Of a stretch of 64,000 bases of DNA, positions 45,593-56,583 are shown in pieces. Origin of the DNA: Podospora bellae-mahoneyi (taxonomy: Eukaryota; Ascomycota; Sordariomycetes; Sordariales; Podosporaceae); NCBI RefSeq assembly GCF_035222275.1, contig NC_085884.1:620001-684000 (forward strand). The letters run 5' to 3'. The translations under genes were made by a program, and so were the position numbers. Positions within the stretch are counted from its first letter, which is position 1, and every line of letters begins with the position of its first letter. A model generated the notes under the pieces. It saw only the letters and a list, made by a program, of their open reading frames with translations. It was not told the origin of the DNA and searched no databases.

Positions 45593-46509
45593 TCAGCTAT
45601 CCGAGTCAGGGTTGAAGCCAGGCACCTGATCACCAGCCGCCGCCTTCAGAGCAGCAGCAAAGTCGGCATCATTGAGCTTCGGCTTGGCATCCTGGTGGAA
45701 GTTGACCAACTTTGTCCGCAAGTCAACAGTCGGGTAGTGGTTCCATCCGACCAGCTCACCGAGAAACCACTCGCCGGTGTAATTCTCGATATCATCGTCG
45801 GCCTCGGCGGCCATCCTGACGCAGTGAGTCCGGGCACCATCCTTGTGGTAGACGATCTTGGCGCGTGTGCCATCGTGCAGGCGCGGCTCATTGGTAGCTG
45901 TCGGGTACTCATTGTGGCATGAGGGAGCGACACGCTTGACTTGGTCGTCCTGGACGAACACAATGACGTGCTCCCAGTCGTGGGGGTGACCGTGGCCCCA
46001 GGCGGGACCGCAGATGAGCTGGTCCTTCTCGAAATAGTACTCGTACATGATGGCACACCAACCCTGGTGTCAATCGCGAGTTAGCAGGTGATTGGAAAAT
46101 TTCGCCGGAAGGGGGAACTTACATTGTTGCACCGCGCGCGACTGTAGACGTTGTTGCTTTGCAGGCGGTTCTCCTCACGGCAGTTTTGAGCCAGGCAACC
46201 AGGGGGCACGCCGTCACCGGGGTTATGGATTCCGTTGTTGAGGTTGCCCTGGTCGTCCATGGCCGAGGTGTAGTAACAGCCATCGCCGTCAAAGTCCAAG
46301 ACAGGTTGGAACCGGTGCTCAATGTCGTCGGCACCGTTGGGCAATCTTCCGATCACATCACGCTTGGTGATGTTGACCTCGGGGTCAAGGCCAATCGTCA
46401 TCAGGAACGAAGGCGTGGACACAGCAGCGTTGGCGCTGGCGACGGGGGAGGCACGCACGCCGGAGAGAACAGCGGCGCCGACGATGAAGGCGGCGGTAAG
46501 GGAAGACAT
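45593..46509 (-). CDS. NPP1/NLP-family secreted protein
   Basis: Exons are 46509..46123 and 46063..45593 (285 residues), joined in phase 0 across a 59-bp GT-AG intron. The start is the Met preceding a signal peptide (MSSLTAAFIVGAAVLSGVRA). A dibasic NITKRD site shortly after suggests Kex2-type propeptide removal. The NPP1 fold is recognised from the central GPAWGHGHPHDWEHVIVF segment, YHKDGARTHCVRMA and FLGELVGWNHYPT. The family heptapeptide GHRHDWE is read here as GHPHDWE, with Arg replaced by Pro. Members are secreted, and some trigger plant cell death while others do not; whether this variant is active cannot be told from sequence. Two cysteines flank the exon junction, as in most members. 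It is transcribed toward the MDR gene. Confidence 0.92.
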
Positions 46510-46632
46510 GTCGAAGATGTTTTTCTGTTGGTTCCTGAAGTCTAAGGTATGGTTGCTTGCTCTTGTTGGGCTTTGTGAGGCTGGATGAGGATGAGAAGTG
46601 GGAAACAAGACTTCATGTCGACATGAACTGGG

Positions 46633-46641
46633 TTTTATATA
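46633..46641 (-). promoter_or_regulatory. Candidate TATA element of the NLP gene
   Basis: The minus strand reads TATATAAAA about 125 bp upstream of the NLP start codon, a good match to a TATA box in a plausible position. Confidence 0.45.
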
Positions 46642-46649
46642 CCTGTCCT

Positions 46650-48082
46650 AAGCATTACGGACAGGACGTATACTACAAGTTATCTCTTCAGTCTCGGTGT
46701 AAGGATGCGCAAGGCATTCCATCGCCATAGTTGGTAAGGTCTTCGACTCCCAGAGTCCGAGACCATCCTTCAGCTTACTGTCGATCTGTGAAGCTGCAAG
46801 GTTGCCCGCCGTAAAGGTTTGATCACTTAAGAGGAAGTTGACAAGATCAACATGATCCTTGATTTATTCTGTATCAGGTATATCAAAAGGACTGCTGCGT
46901 TGGGGACCACAAACGCCGACTCCCATGTGTAGGTAGCACGCTGAAATGGCACAGCCCTAGTTACGTCAGCTCTGTTAGCCGAGCCTTAGCGCTAGATGTG
47001 CTATGAGTTGGTAGGAAGAGGGTATGACGCAGTGAAGATAGGTGGTATTGGAGGCGCTTACCTGTATTGTTGATGTTCCTTCGTGCCACCTTGGCAGGGG
47101 CTGAGTCCGGCGCAGTGGTACTACATGTTATTGCTTTTCCGACCTTGCCTCGAAGCCGTTTTCTTCCAGACTACAGAGAGCACCTCAGCTCCAGTGAACC
47201 AAACCATGACACGACGTATCTCGAGGAGAATCTCGATGGATAACCTGACGACGATCGTCAGCCTGACCATGAGTGGTGTCAGCATAGCTCCGAAAGGCAT
47301 CTCCTGGGACCCCAGCTACCCAAATGACCTGGCCTATATGAAACCCACTCCTCCTGTGATATCATAGGCAATGGCCGCACGGGACCTGGTGACATCAGTG
47401 AGTACTGGTAATCTTCTTACGGATATAGAGACTCAAATATGTTCTTCCATCACCCACTTGCCCCTGAACATCGTCAGTAGGTTTTCTGACTTTCTTGGAT
47501 CAGCCAAGTCATCGTCGATTGGCTGTTGTACTCAAATCGAAATGAATACCTATATGCAGACCATCGCGTAAACTAATGCATGGAAGCCGGACCTTCATTC
47601 TTGGTCAGATTCGTGGCACCCAGACAGGAACAAAAGTTGGTACAAAGAGGCACGGCTCCTCGGACTTCAGCTTCCTCGCCCGGCAGGCAAGTCCTTTTAG
47701 GCTGCTGCGCAGTCACTTATTGATCGTCACTGCTTTCGCAGCAGCCTAACTGCTCAAATTTATGATCACCAGTTCTAACTCCTTCTATTCTATTTTCGAG
47801 AGGCAGGTATACAAAATTTGCACGCAAGGCTTGGCCACCAAGTCACCACCTAGGTGGATCTGCCGTGTTCCCTCCCAATCTCAAGTGCCCCCAGCCACTT
47901 TCTTTTTTCCACACTACCAGTCTGACCTCGGATTCATTTCACCCAGGACGTCTTTTATGTGCCTCATCATGTCTGTTTTTCCATCACGAAGAAGCTCCCT
48001 TCAACAGCCGGGAAGACCTGGACTACACAGCAAGTTAGTACCTAGGTAGATAGATACCCTGTCCCCATGACCTGTACCCTCA
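46650..48082. other. Intergenic, nothing recognised
   Basis: About 1.4 kb between the NLP promoter and a decayed gene. Frames are short and show no domain. Confidence 0.5.
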
Positions 48083-49446
48083 TCAAGGACCCGAGGGAGA
48101 AAAAGGATGCTGCCAAGCCTGGTACGCAATCCATGTCTGGTAACAGGTGACCGCCAACGACGCCATACCAAGCAGCACAGCAAAAGTAACACCGCAGAGG
48201 GTAGCCATCAGCATGTACCTCGCCCCGCTCTTCCGTTCCAGTCGCCTGCCCAGCCAGCCCCGTGGCCTGGGAGTCTGCAGCTCATTGTGCCGCTCGGCCA
48301 GCCTGTTTTGCGTATGGCGCTGACCTCCAGGTGCTGGATATCAGGATCAAGAGAGTATTGTTCTATAAAAGACCGGAGAAGCCTTTTTGACTTTGGCTCG
48401 CTCAACGGAAAGATGATGGTTTGGAGGGAGTCTAGAATCTCGAGAACCAGATGACGCGGGAAAGCTCCACTGTTGTGTTGTTAGACAGCTGGTTTCTCTT
48501 TTGTTTCGGAGGGAAACTCAGATACTTACACTCTGATAGAGTTAGATGGAAGGGAAAAGTCTCCATCACTTTTTGTCAGCCGAAGCTGTTCTTTGAGGAA
48601 CGCGGTATGGTGATAAATTTCGAGTGTATTCTGGTTTCGATCTAATTTCAAGTTGTCCTGAATATCGTGGGTATCCCGAAACCGCATTCGTAGTCATTTT
48701 TGGAGTTTGACGGCATGAAGTTCTGACTTCATCTCGATGGAAGAAAGGCTCTCGTTGAAGCTGAGAATTGGATGGCTCGTGGTGGGAAATAGGTCCTGTA
48801 TATATTTGCTAAATGGAACGTCAGCCTTCCAATGGAGCCTATATGTCCCCGTCTCTAGACGGTCCGGTGACTGATAGAGCGCTGAGCAATCTATCATGGC
48901 GAGGACATTGACCACAAGACTGCTGGCATTGAGCAGATTACTTCGCCTTCGTTCTCTGTGGGCCCCTTGATTGGCGATGAAGTCACAAAGCTCTGCTCGG
49001 GTGAGATCCGGGTTTGCCTTTAATTAGAGAATCGCATGGTGAAGATCCTGGTGTGTCTTGAATAGCCTGTTTTCGGGAGATCAGCTGTCGACATAGTTCA
49101 AGATCAGTGCTTTGTAAAACTGAAAAAGCGTTGAAGTTAGCCGATTCGTCGATGAGGACAGCTCCTTGAATTGCACTCTTTCTCAGACTCAACATCATTG
49201 CAAAATTCCCAGCCCCAAAGGACTTTTCCCAGCCTTGGGAAGAGTGAATCTTCGACAGAATTCAGTGGTAGTGCAGACATGGCGGTTCGTAGATCCAAGA
49301 AAATCGATCTTGGTGAAGGAAATCAAGCCTCGATCACAAGTCTGTAGGTAGGTGATTGAAGTATTGTAACACACTCCATGACTGGCTTCGGGTTTCGGTG
49401 AGGGTATAATAGCTGCCGATGCCTGACTCGGGAAATGCTTGTGCAT
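48083..49446 (-). pseudogene. Decayed fungal membrane-protein gene (C-terminal TM family of unknown function)
   Basis: Pieces in shifting frames on the minus strand assemble into one protein. They are DRGLISFTKIDFLGSTNRHV, then LSLRKSAIQGAVLIDESANF, RLHWKADVPFSKYIQDLF, DIQDNLKLDRNQNTLEIYHH and FPRHLVLEILDSLQTIIFPL. The end is GARYMLMATLCGVTFAVLLG and TCYQTWIAYQAW, a membrane helix. I recall this layout from a large family of uncharacterised fungal proteins. Lesions are a frameshift near 49213, TAA at 49024-49026, TGA at 48694-48696 and a frameshift near 48302. Both stops could come from C-to-T changes (CAA to TAA, CGA to TGA). One intron (about 48470-48529) still has GT, branch and AG signals. 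I conclude it is a pseudogene with moderate to high confidence. Confidence 0.72.
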
Positions 49447-49724
49447 CTAGGCAACGCAGTCCAACCGCAGATCTTGGCTCAAGCCTTCACGCATCGCGGG
49501 CGACGGCGCAGTTGCTCAGCCTTTGGGCAGCCAGCATTGGGTACTGACCAGCAAGTGCGGGGATATAGGCCTCGTTCTGCGTGCAATTGTGTCTGGATGG
49601 ATCATCCCGTAGGTACGTCAAGCGAATTTTGGATGACTGCGGAAGGCATCCTCTTCTGACATCTTTGTCTCCCTCCCCTTCCCATCGACGACCACTGGAA
49701 TTCTACCTTTAACTACCTGTTAGC
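49447..49724. promoter_or_regulatory. Upstream region of the GDSG-protein gene
   Basis: About 280 bp before the ATG at 49725. A pyrimidine-rich leader (49660-49700) precedes the start, as in many fungal genes. No specific site identified. Confidence 0.35.
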
Positions 49725-51913
49725 ATGACGTCTCTACTTCGCGCGATCAAGATTCAGAACCACAGTTCCGACAATACTGCACTTCTACCAATGCGAGTCA
49801 ACCCTCCTCGTGCTGAACCGGATGCTGCCCAGCTGAAAGAGAAGCTTCCTTCTCTGAATCTAAAGGGCGATGTTTCCGCTGCGCAAATCAGCGCGGAGAA
49901 CGAAAAGTCTCCCAGTCCGCAAGATGCGGATGCATTCTCTGTAGTCGCGAGCGGAGCCGATTCAGGCTACGGGTCAACTGCTTCCACTCCCCAAGAAAAC
50001 AAACACAATTTCCTGGATCGGACATCGGTCCCTGTCTCTGTTCCTCAGGTCTTCGACAAGCCAATTTCCGACGACCAACGGGATCGTTTCTTCGACTTCA
50101 GATATCAATACAACAACTCGCTCTGGAAAGCGATATCCAAGGGGAATAAGAAACCGCACCCGGGTGATATTTCAATGAAGTTGAAGTACATGGGCTCTGA
50201 CGAGGAGTCAGCCAAGCTTTTCATCGTTATACAGTGTGAGAAACGCGTTGCAAAGAGGGTGAGACACTTTTTTGCTCAGGAACACATCCAACAAGATCTG
50301 AAGCCCGATTTCGAAGTCTATATCTTAGACAAGGGTGTAATACGCCTGTCAACAGAGGACACGCTTGACGTCTCTGCCCATCTTGACGGGAGAGTTACGT
50401 TTGTGGTATGAGCATCCGTGTGGTGGTCGATGCAGCAGAAACGATTGCAAGATTTGGCGGCTTACTAACTGTCACCAGAGGAGAAATCATTGAAGTGTTT
50501 GGGCTCACAGCAAGTCATCCAGTGGAAGAGGGCAATGACCTTGGCCGGTGGGATGACGATGATTTCGACTCGGAGGAGTTTACAGACACAGATTCGATAT
50601 CTGAGCTAAACGAGAGCGACGCATACCCACAACCGAGCCACTCTCCGAAGTTAAATGCGATGACCTCGATTGGTAAAGTCGCCCATGATTCCCTTCGCCT
50701 TTCCTCAACAACTTCAGCCAACCATGACTGGGCTCTGATCAAGTTGAACACTGCCGTTCTTCCCAACCTCGCCCCCGATAGCCACCCGCCAAGCCTTTTT
50801 GGAATCAATCTGTTAGCCTCCAGAGTGCCGTTGCAACCACAGCAGAAGATAGACGTGGTTGTTATGACCAGCCACGGTCTCCAAAAGGGATCTCTAGTGT
50901 CTAATGGGTCATCTATCATGATGTTCCCAGGAAGGACCTTTTTGCAGACTCTAGATCTCGTCCTGCGCTCCGACTCAGGTATGATGGTCAACCATCGCCC
51001 TTTCCATGCTGACACATAGCTAATATCTATGTAGAGCTCCGTCCTGGAGATTCGGGATCATGGGTGGTGAGCGAGACCACACACGAAGTATACGGTCACG
51101 TCATATCTGTGGATGCGCTTGGCGAGGCTCATCTAGTCCCTTTAGAGAGCACATTGTCTGATATTCGAGCACAGCTTGATGTGGATGAAGTCGCTCTCCC
51201 AACAAAGGCCGATTTGGAACTGTCTTGGACCGAAACCCCAAAGATCACAGGGGATTCCGCTATGCCCATGGGCGACTATGAGCTTGGCCAAGACCATGAT
51301 ATAGCAGAGACCCGCCACAAAGTCGGCTTGCATGGCCTCACCCAAGAAAAGCAACAGCCAGCTTGCACGATACGAGAGATTACGGACTCCTCAGACAGCG
51401 CCTTGTCAGTTCTGCAGCCCGTTCTTAGAGTTCCACTGCCTTTGAGCGCCCTCGCGGAGCAATCCAGGCAATTCGCCAAAAAACAGAACGAAGTCTATCA
51501 TTTCAGAAAACTATTAGACAGCCACGTGACAACTCGTGGGGAGCAGTCTACACCCACCCTACCATCTTTGCACCCTATGACAGAAGCCCTGTCAGGGAGC
51601 TCGAAAAAGAAATGGAAAGCAACGATTGAGCGGTCTATATCACCGACTGAAGGTGAGGCTTTCGAGAAGGAACAAGGTGCTGGAGACTCGTGAAAGGGTG
51701 ATGAACTGGGTGACCCCTCCGTCCGCGACTTCATATCCCCGTGTTTCGCCCTATAGCCAGGTCGATTCACCGCATCATCAGCAGAGCGTGCATTCGTCTG
51801 CAAAACCTTCCATCGAGCGTGACTCGGGTTATTCATCCATGAATAGCACGCCGGCGCCCAGGCCACTTTTGTCAACTGATTCGCCAAGCAACCTCTTAGA
51901 ATGTTCCGGTTGA
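49725..51913 (+). pseudogene. Chymotrypsin-like (GDSG) fungal protein, apparent frameshifts
   Basis: A 228-codon frame from the ATG at 49725 ends at TFVV-stop. The homologous sequence resumes at once in another frame (SIRVVVDAAETIARFGG), so one base seems missing near 50404. A 56-bp GT-AG intron (50979..51034) then joins to LRPGDSGSWVV. Read together the parts hold a serine-protease-like triad: His in GLTASHPVEEG, Asp in NHDWALIKL and Ser in GDSGSWV. The first ~130 residues are low-complexity, then come YNNSLWKAIS and LFIVIQCEKRV. Near 51690 the frame changes again before ERDSGYSSMNSTP, a C-terminal motif I associate with the same fungal family. No signal peptide, so it is likely intracellular. 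It is next to the HET gene on the same strand. The gene may be dead, or the assembly may have base errors. Confidence 0.6.
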
Positions 51914-52144
51914 CATCTTGAGTGTCAGGTGGGTGTCTAACTACAGACCAGGGGGTTAAGGCCCAATCTATAGATCAATAGACGTTGGATAGCCCTGAAG
52001 CAGTCCTTACCTGGATGCTTACCTTTCCAGATTTCGTGTTTGTGCTGTGCCACCTTTTGCATGCCATGAGCCAACGTTACCCCGCACTCCAAGACGCAGA
52101 GCACCATTTATCCACAAGGCACTCTCTACCTCTTGAAGCCAAAC

Positions 52145-54368
52145 ATGGATCGAAATATGACCGCAAAAACCCTCTGCCCAGAATGTGTCGGGATCACTTT
52201 CGATGATGTAGCGGGCGACGCAATTGGAGCATTGGACCCCATGACTTGCTGGAAGAGAGGTGACACGCTCCCGGACCTACCTCACTTCAGCTTGTCGGCA
52301 AAGAACGGTTGCAGCTTTTGCGCATTCCTTTGCCATCTGCTCCAGGAACGACTCCCTAAGCAATATGCCGCCGTTACAGAGACAGCAGGGTGCCCTCGGG
52401 TTGTTACAGTTAAACTGGACACCCCGGCATATACGATGCGCTCAGACTTGATGGTTGTCACGAATGATCTCGCTGGAAATAATGAGGCCGAAGAAGAGGA
52501 TGGGCTTCACTCACTTTGTTTAACCTTTGGGTCTAAGGGATGGCCGCAAGACTGGCGGGTGCGCGTGAGGGTATATCAACATCCCGGCTCCAGTACGTCG
52601 CTCTTGATGTCCAAGTTGGCCGTTACCGAATCGAGGGCTTACATACGTTGCAGCGGCTGTCTCTGAAAGTCTGGGAATTACTCTGAAAGTACCATCAACC
52701 GACGTACTCAGCCGGGGTAGTATACAGACTCTTGAAACCTGGCTGAGAACCTGCAACGACGAGCATCCAAGTTGCCAAAACGTGGACTCCAGCTGGCTTC
52801 CCACGAGGCTCATATACATAGGAACACATGATGATATAACCCCCCGTTTGATTCAGGTCTCCGGGGCCAGCCTTCCTTTGACGACGCGGTACATTGCCCT
52901 AAGCTATTGCTGGGGTCCCCCATCTCAGACCCGACCACAGCTAACCACCACCATCGCAACGCTGCCTCAACGGCTTGAAACAATCCCAGAGCATATATTG
53001 CCAGGCACCCATCGGGACTTGGTCCTCTTGGCCCGTCGCCTAGGCATACAGTATATCTGGATAGATGCTCTCTGCATCATCCAGGACAACCGTAAGGACT
53101 GGGAGACCGAAGCGGCATCAATGTTTCGGGTGTACCGCCACGCTTATCTGACTGTCGTTGCCGCAGCTGGAGATTCATGTCATTCTGGGTTCTTGTCTCG
53201 ACCTGGAGTTGGCCCACTTGCTGTTGTCCCCTTTCAGTCACGATCGGGAACCGTGTCTGGATCATATCTACTCTCTTGGCATCAAGAGTACAGTGCCTGG
53301 GACGCAAACAACCCCAGCCATATGTCTGGCTGCTCGTGGGCGACGCGTGGCTGGACGCTGCAGGAAGATGTCCTGTCGAGCAGGGTGGTGTACTTTCGGG
53401 ACACGACATCGTTCTTTCGGTGTCAGACACAACGGTGTTTGGAGCATAGCACAACAGTCTACAGAAATGTTCATCGCTGGCAGGAAAGACTTGGTTCTTC
53501 TGCCTTGGCTAGTCCATCAGACGACAACAGCAGCAGGACGACAGAAGGAAGAGACAAGAAGAACCTCTACAAATTGTGGCGGGCCATGGTTGCGGAGTAC
53601 TCCCTCCGGAATCTCACGGTCGAGGAAGATAAACTGCCGGCAATATCCGGTCTGGCTCGGAGTTTCAATGTTGGACTTGATGACCAATACTTTGCAGGAC
53701 TATGGAGAGGTGACTTTGTGAGGGCACTGCTCTGGTCCACCCGCCACGACGCGGTCAAACCAGCCAAATTCTGTGCGCCGTCTTGGAGCTGGGCTTCGTG
53801 GAAAGGTGAGGTTGGATGGTCAAAGTCTCATTCCCTTCCACTGGTAACGGAGTGCAAGATTCGCCACATTTATGTGGCGCCCTTGGGTTCAGATCTATTC
53901 GGCAGGGTGAAAGGTGGTTACGTCGACCTGACTGGGTCGTTGCGTCCGGTTTCGCTGCGCCCAACAGACGTTAGCGTTCTGGCTGATAATGATCCCTATA
54001 GGGTTGATTTGTTTCAAGAGGGGGTTGTGGAGGCATGGGCTCGAGGCGCAATAGATGGCTTCACGTCATCGGGATTGAGGAACAATGGCAGTTACAAGGA
54101 GCCAGATGTTGCCAAACTGGACTGTCTTACAGATATTCAGGCATTAGTTCTAGCCTTTGGCTCGGCTCCAGTGGGTGTAGATCCTGACACAGACGATTTG
54201 ATATTCTCGCAGCCGGAGTATCCACTTGGCCTGCTGGTGGTGGCAGAGAAGAACAGCAGTCTGATGGATATGCCCACATACAGACGAGTTGGCGTTTTTC
54301 AGGCGCAGACTACGGCGGCTCAGGGACTACAGGCTGAGAAGTCCGTTTTCGATATCAGGCTTATTTAA
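52145..54368 (+). CDS. HET-domain protein
   Basis: Exons are 52145..52592 and 52654..54368 (720 residues). The 61-bp intron starts GTACGT and ends GCAG, and the join restores frame at a split Thr codon. An N-terminal region with CPECVG and GCSFCAFLCHLL, often seen before HET domains, precedes the HET domain. Its conserved blocks are YIALSYCWG (~229), GIQYIWIDALCIIQDNRKDW and RGWTLQE. The C-terminal ~350 residues include CAPSWSWASWKG, common in this family, and no recognised partner domain. HET domains trigger cell death in heterokaryon incompatibility and resemble TIR domains in fold. Many genomes carry dozens, and only a few have a proven incompatibility role, so function here is inferred. 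The start is the first Met; a later in-frame Met is five codons downstream. Confidence 0.92.
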
Positions 54369-56583
54369 ACTGTATTTCTCAGGCTGTTCGTTGCTCCGGT
54401 TTAAAATATGTTAGTTATCAGTAAGTACGGTGAAGTTGTTGCAGACAACTGCTAGGACCATTAAATCGAATAAGCTTGCGGCAAGGCCTTGATTTCTGCC
54501 CTCGCTGTTTACATTCATCTGGAAAGGTCCAGGGAGTAATCACCCCTTATCGAAATACCGCGCTTGTTTGGTGTTGTTTGACCGGGGAGCAATGTCAGTT
54601 CACGGCGCAGACGCTCCCTCGCGCGCCTCAGTTGTGCGAGGGTGTAACATTACCACCACAGATGTGCATTCCAGTTTACAAACAAGGATGGAGCCGAGGA
54701 TGAGAGGTAGTAACGGGTTAAGGAAGTAGAAATCTTGGGCGATAAGCTTGAGCTGTTGAGCTTGCTGATGCGGACAATGGAAAGCTTAAATTGGCAATCC
54801 AAGATCTCACCTAAGGCTGCGGCTGCAGAAGACAGGGAGGGATGCTTTGCAGAATGCAAGACTGACGCTGAAAAGCATTGTGCTAGTGTGGAGTCTAATT
54901 TGGTGTGGTGTTGGTTGGGTCTCGCCAGGAGCCTACAGTCCATGAGAAGAACCAACATGATGAACACCGGAAAATATTCTTGTGATGAGGAGATTTAAGA
55001 ACATCTCCAAAAAAAAACTGGTCCGTGCTGTGTGGTTGGAATATGTGGAGTAAGCCGATTCAGGCTTGGTGGGGTTTGATCTTGCGTGCCGCAGAACCCC
55101 TCTTTTTTCCTCGATTCTTTGCTGCCTACACCATGTCACAAGAAATCCATTTCCAGCTTCCTCTTTCAACCTGGTGCCGACCTTTTGCCCACAAAGATAC
55201 GAACGGCAGAGAAACATCAACGAGAAATGCTATTTGTACCACCGTCAGCCTGCATCACGAGTCGGTCCGTGTCCCGATGCTTCAGCCCTAAACGATGCTC
55301 TGGGTGGCCAGATGCCATCCGATAAAGAGCTGGTTCGATAAACCCTCCCCACCAAGGACAACTGGCTGGGCTCGTACACTGGCACGGGAAGCTTACCGCA
55401 TACATAAAACCAAGATTTTGATGGCAATGGCTGTTGGGATGGCACCACCACCATGGAAACACCATCTCGAGGCCTCGAACTGCCGCCAGCCGCGGGCGCT
55501 AAATGCACCCCTTCTTGGCAGGTCAGCGTGCGCTAATTGACCAACCTCTCTAGGGCGTTGGATTTGCCGTTGCGCCAACACTCGAGAAATGAAGACCACC
55601 ACGATTGAGATGCGTCAATCTTCCCCGCGATGCAACTGATTGCCAAAATCGCTGAGGTCCTACACAAGCCAGATCGGCTTACACAGAATGCACCCCTTCA
55701 GCACTCTGAGCAGGCGATTCCGGTGTTTTATTCGAACCAGCTTGCGAAGGTCCGTCGCAGGATGTTGCTGTTTGGGGGCGGCTCAGCAAAATTGAGCACC
55801 AAGGCCGTCGTGATACCTATCTCTTGTGTGTCGGTCCTCTCCAGACCCAGCCGCGAGACAGTGGTTCTATGATTCTCTTCAGACACCTTCAACATCACCG
55901 CCCCCGTTATCTCAATGGCAATGCAGCCATCTAGCTCCGTGCATGCACTCTCTTGGGTGTGCCGGCTTCCAGCCCGGATCTGGCGATCGCCCAAAGGGGC
56001 TCATGCAGCCCAGAGGCTGAGCTCAGCATGCCCCCGTCGTGATTGGGCTGCTTGTCCTGATGACGGGGAAGGTCGCAAGGCTCCCTGGCACGCCCACCGT
56101 GGTGCTCAGTTTCGTTCCCTGCGGCATCCATCGTCGCTGTGCCAAGGTTGCAACAAGCGGCGCGGTTGTGTGGTGCTCTCCAGACCACAGCCCACACGTA
56201 CGCAAGCTTTCAGCAGCAAAAATCATTTCACACATGCGACTCTGCGGCCAACGTCGCCGATACATCTTGACCACACTCACGTCTCCCTCTCTCGCCTTGT
56301 GCTTGCCTGCCTGCTTGCTTGCTTGCTTGCTTGCTGCTTGCCGGTCTTTTCGCTCCTCCCCCGCCTTCCCGCAGCTCTCTCCGACCCCAGGCTGCCATCC
56401 CGATACCCGAAAAAGGTGTTGCTGATGTGCAACCAAACCACTTCGAGAGCGTCAAGCCAACCTCCTGCTGTGCCCCATGCGGCCCAGCGCCTGACGACCC
56501 TCCAACTCTTCTCCTTTGTTTGAGATACCCATTTGCCGCTTTCTCTATCCGTGTTTATACCGTCCCAGGCGCTGCTTGTCAGC
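54369..56583. other. Intergenic, upstream of the NRPS-like gene
   Basis: About 2.2 kb between two same-strand genes. No supportable gene; frames are short. A (GCTT)n microsatellite lies at 56305-56342. The last 250 bp are C/T-rich and probably include the NRPS 5' leader. Confidence 0.5.
56305..56342 (+). repeat. GCTT/GCCT tetranucleotide microsatellite
   Basis: About nine consecutive GCTT or GCCT units lie 240 bp upstream of the NRPS start codon. Likely a polymorphic simple repeat. Confidence 0.85.

Noticed and set aside
39700-46500. Idea that the MDR enzyme is part of the chitin cluster or of an NLP operon-like unit
   Set aside because: No pathway link is visible and fungal genes are individually transcribed; adjacency alone is weak.
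50404-50476. Possible intron (GTATGA ... CTTACTAACTGTCACCAG) instead of a frameshift in the GDSG-protein gene
   Set aside because: Signals look good, but every GT-AG choice gives the wrong phase for the downstream frame, and the skipped sequence itself resembles conserved coding sequence.
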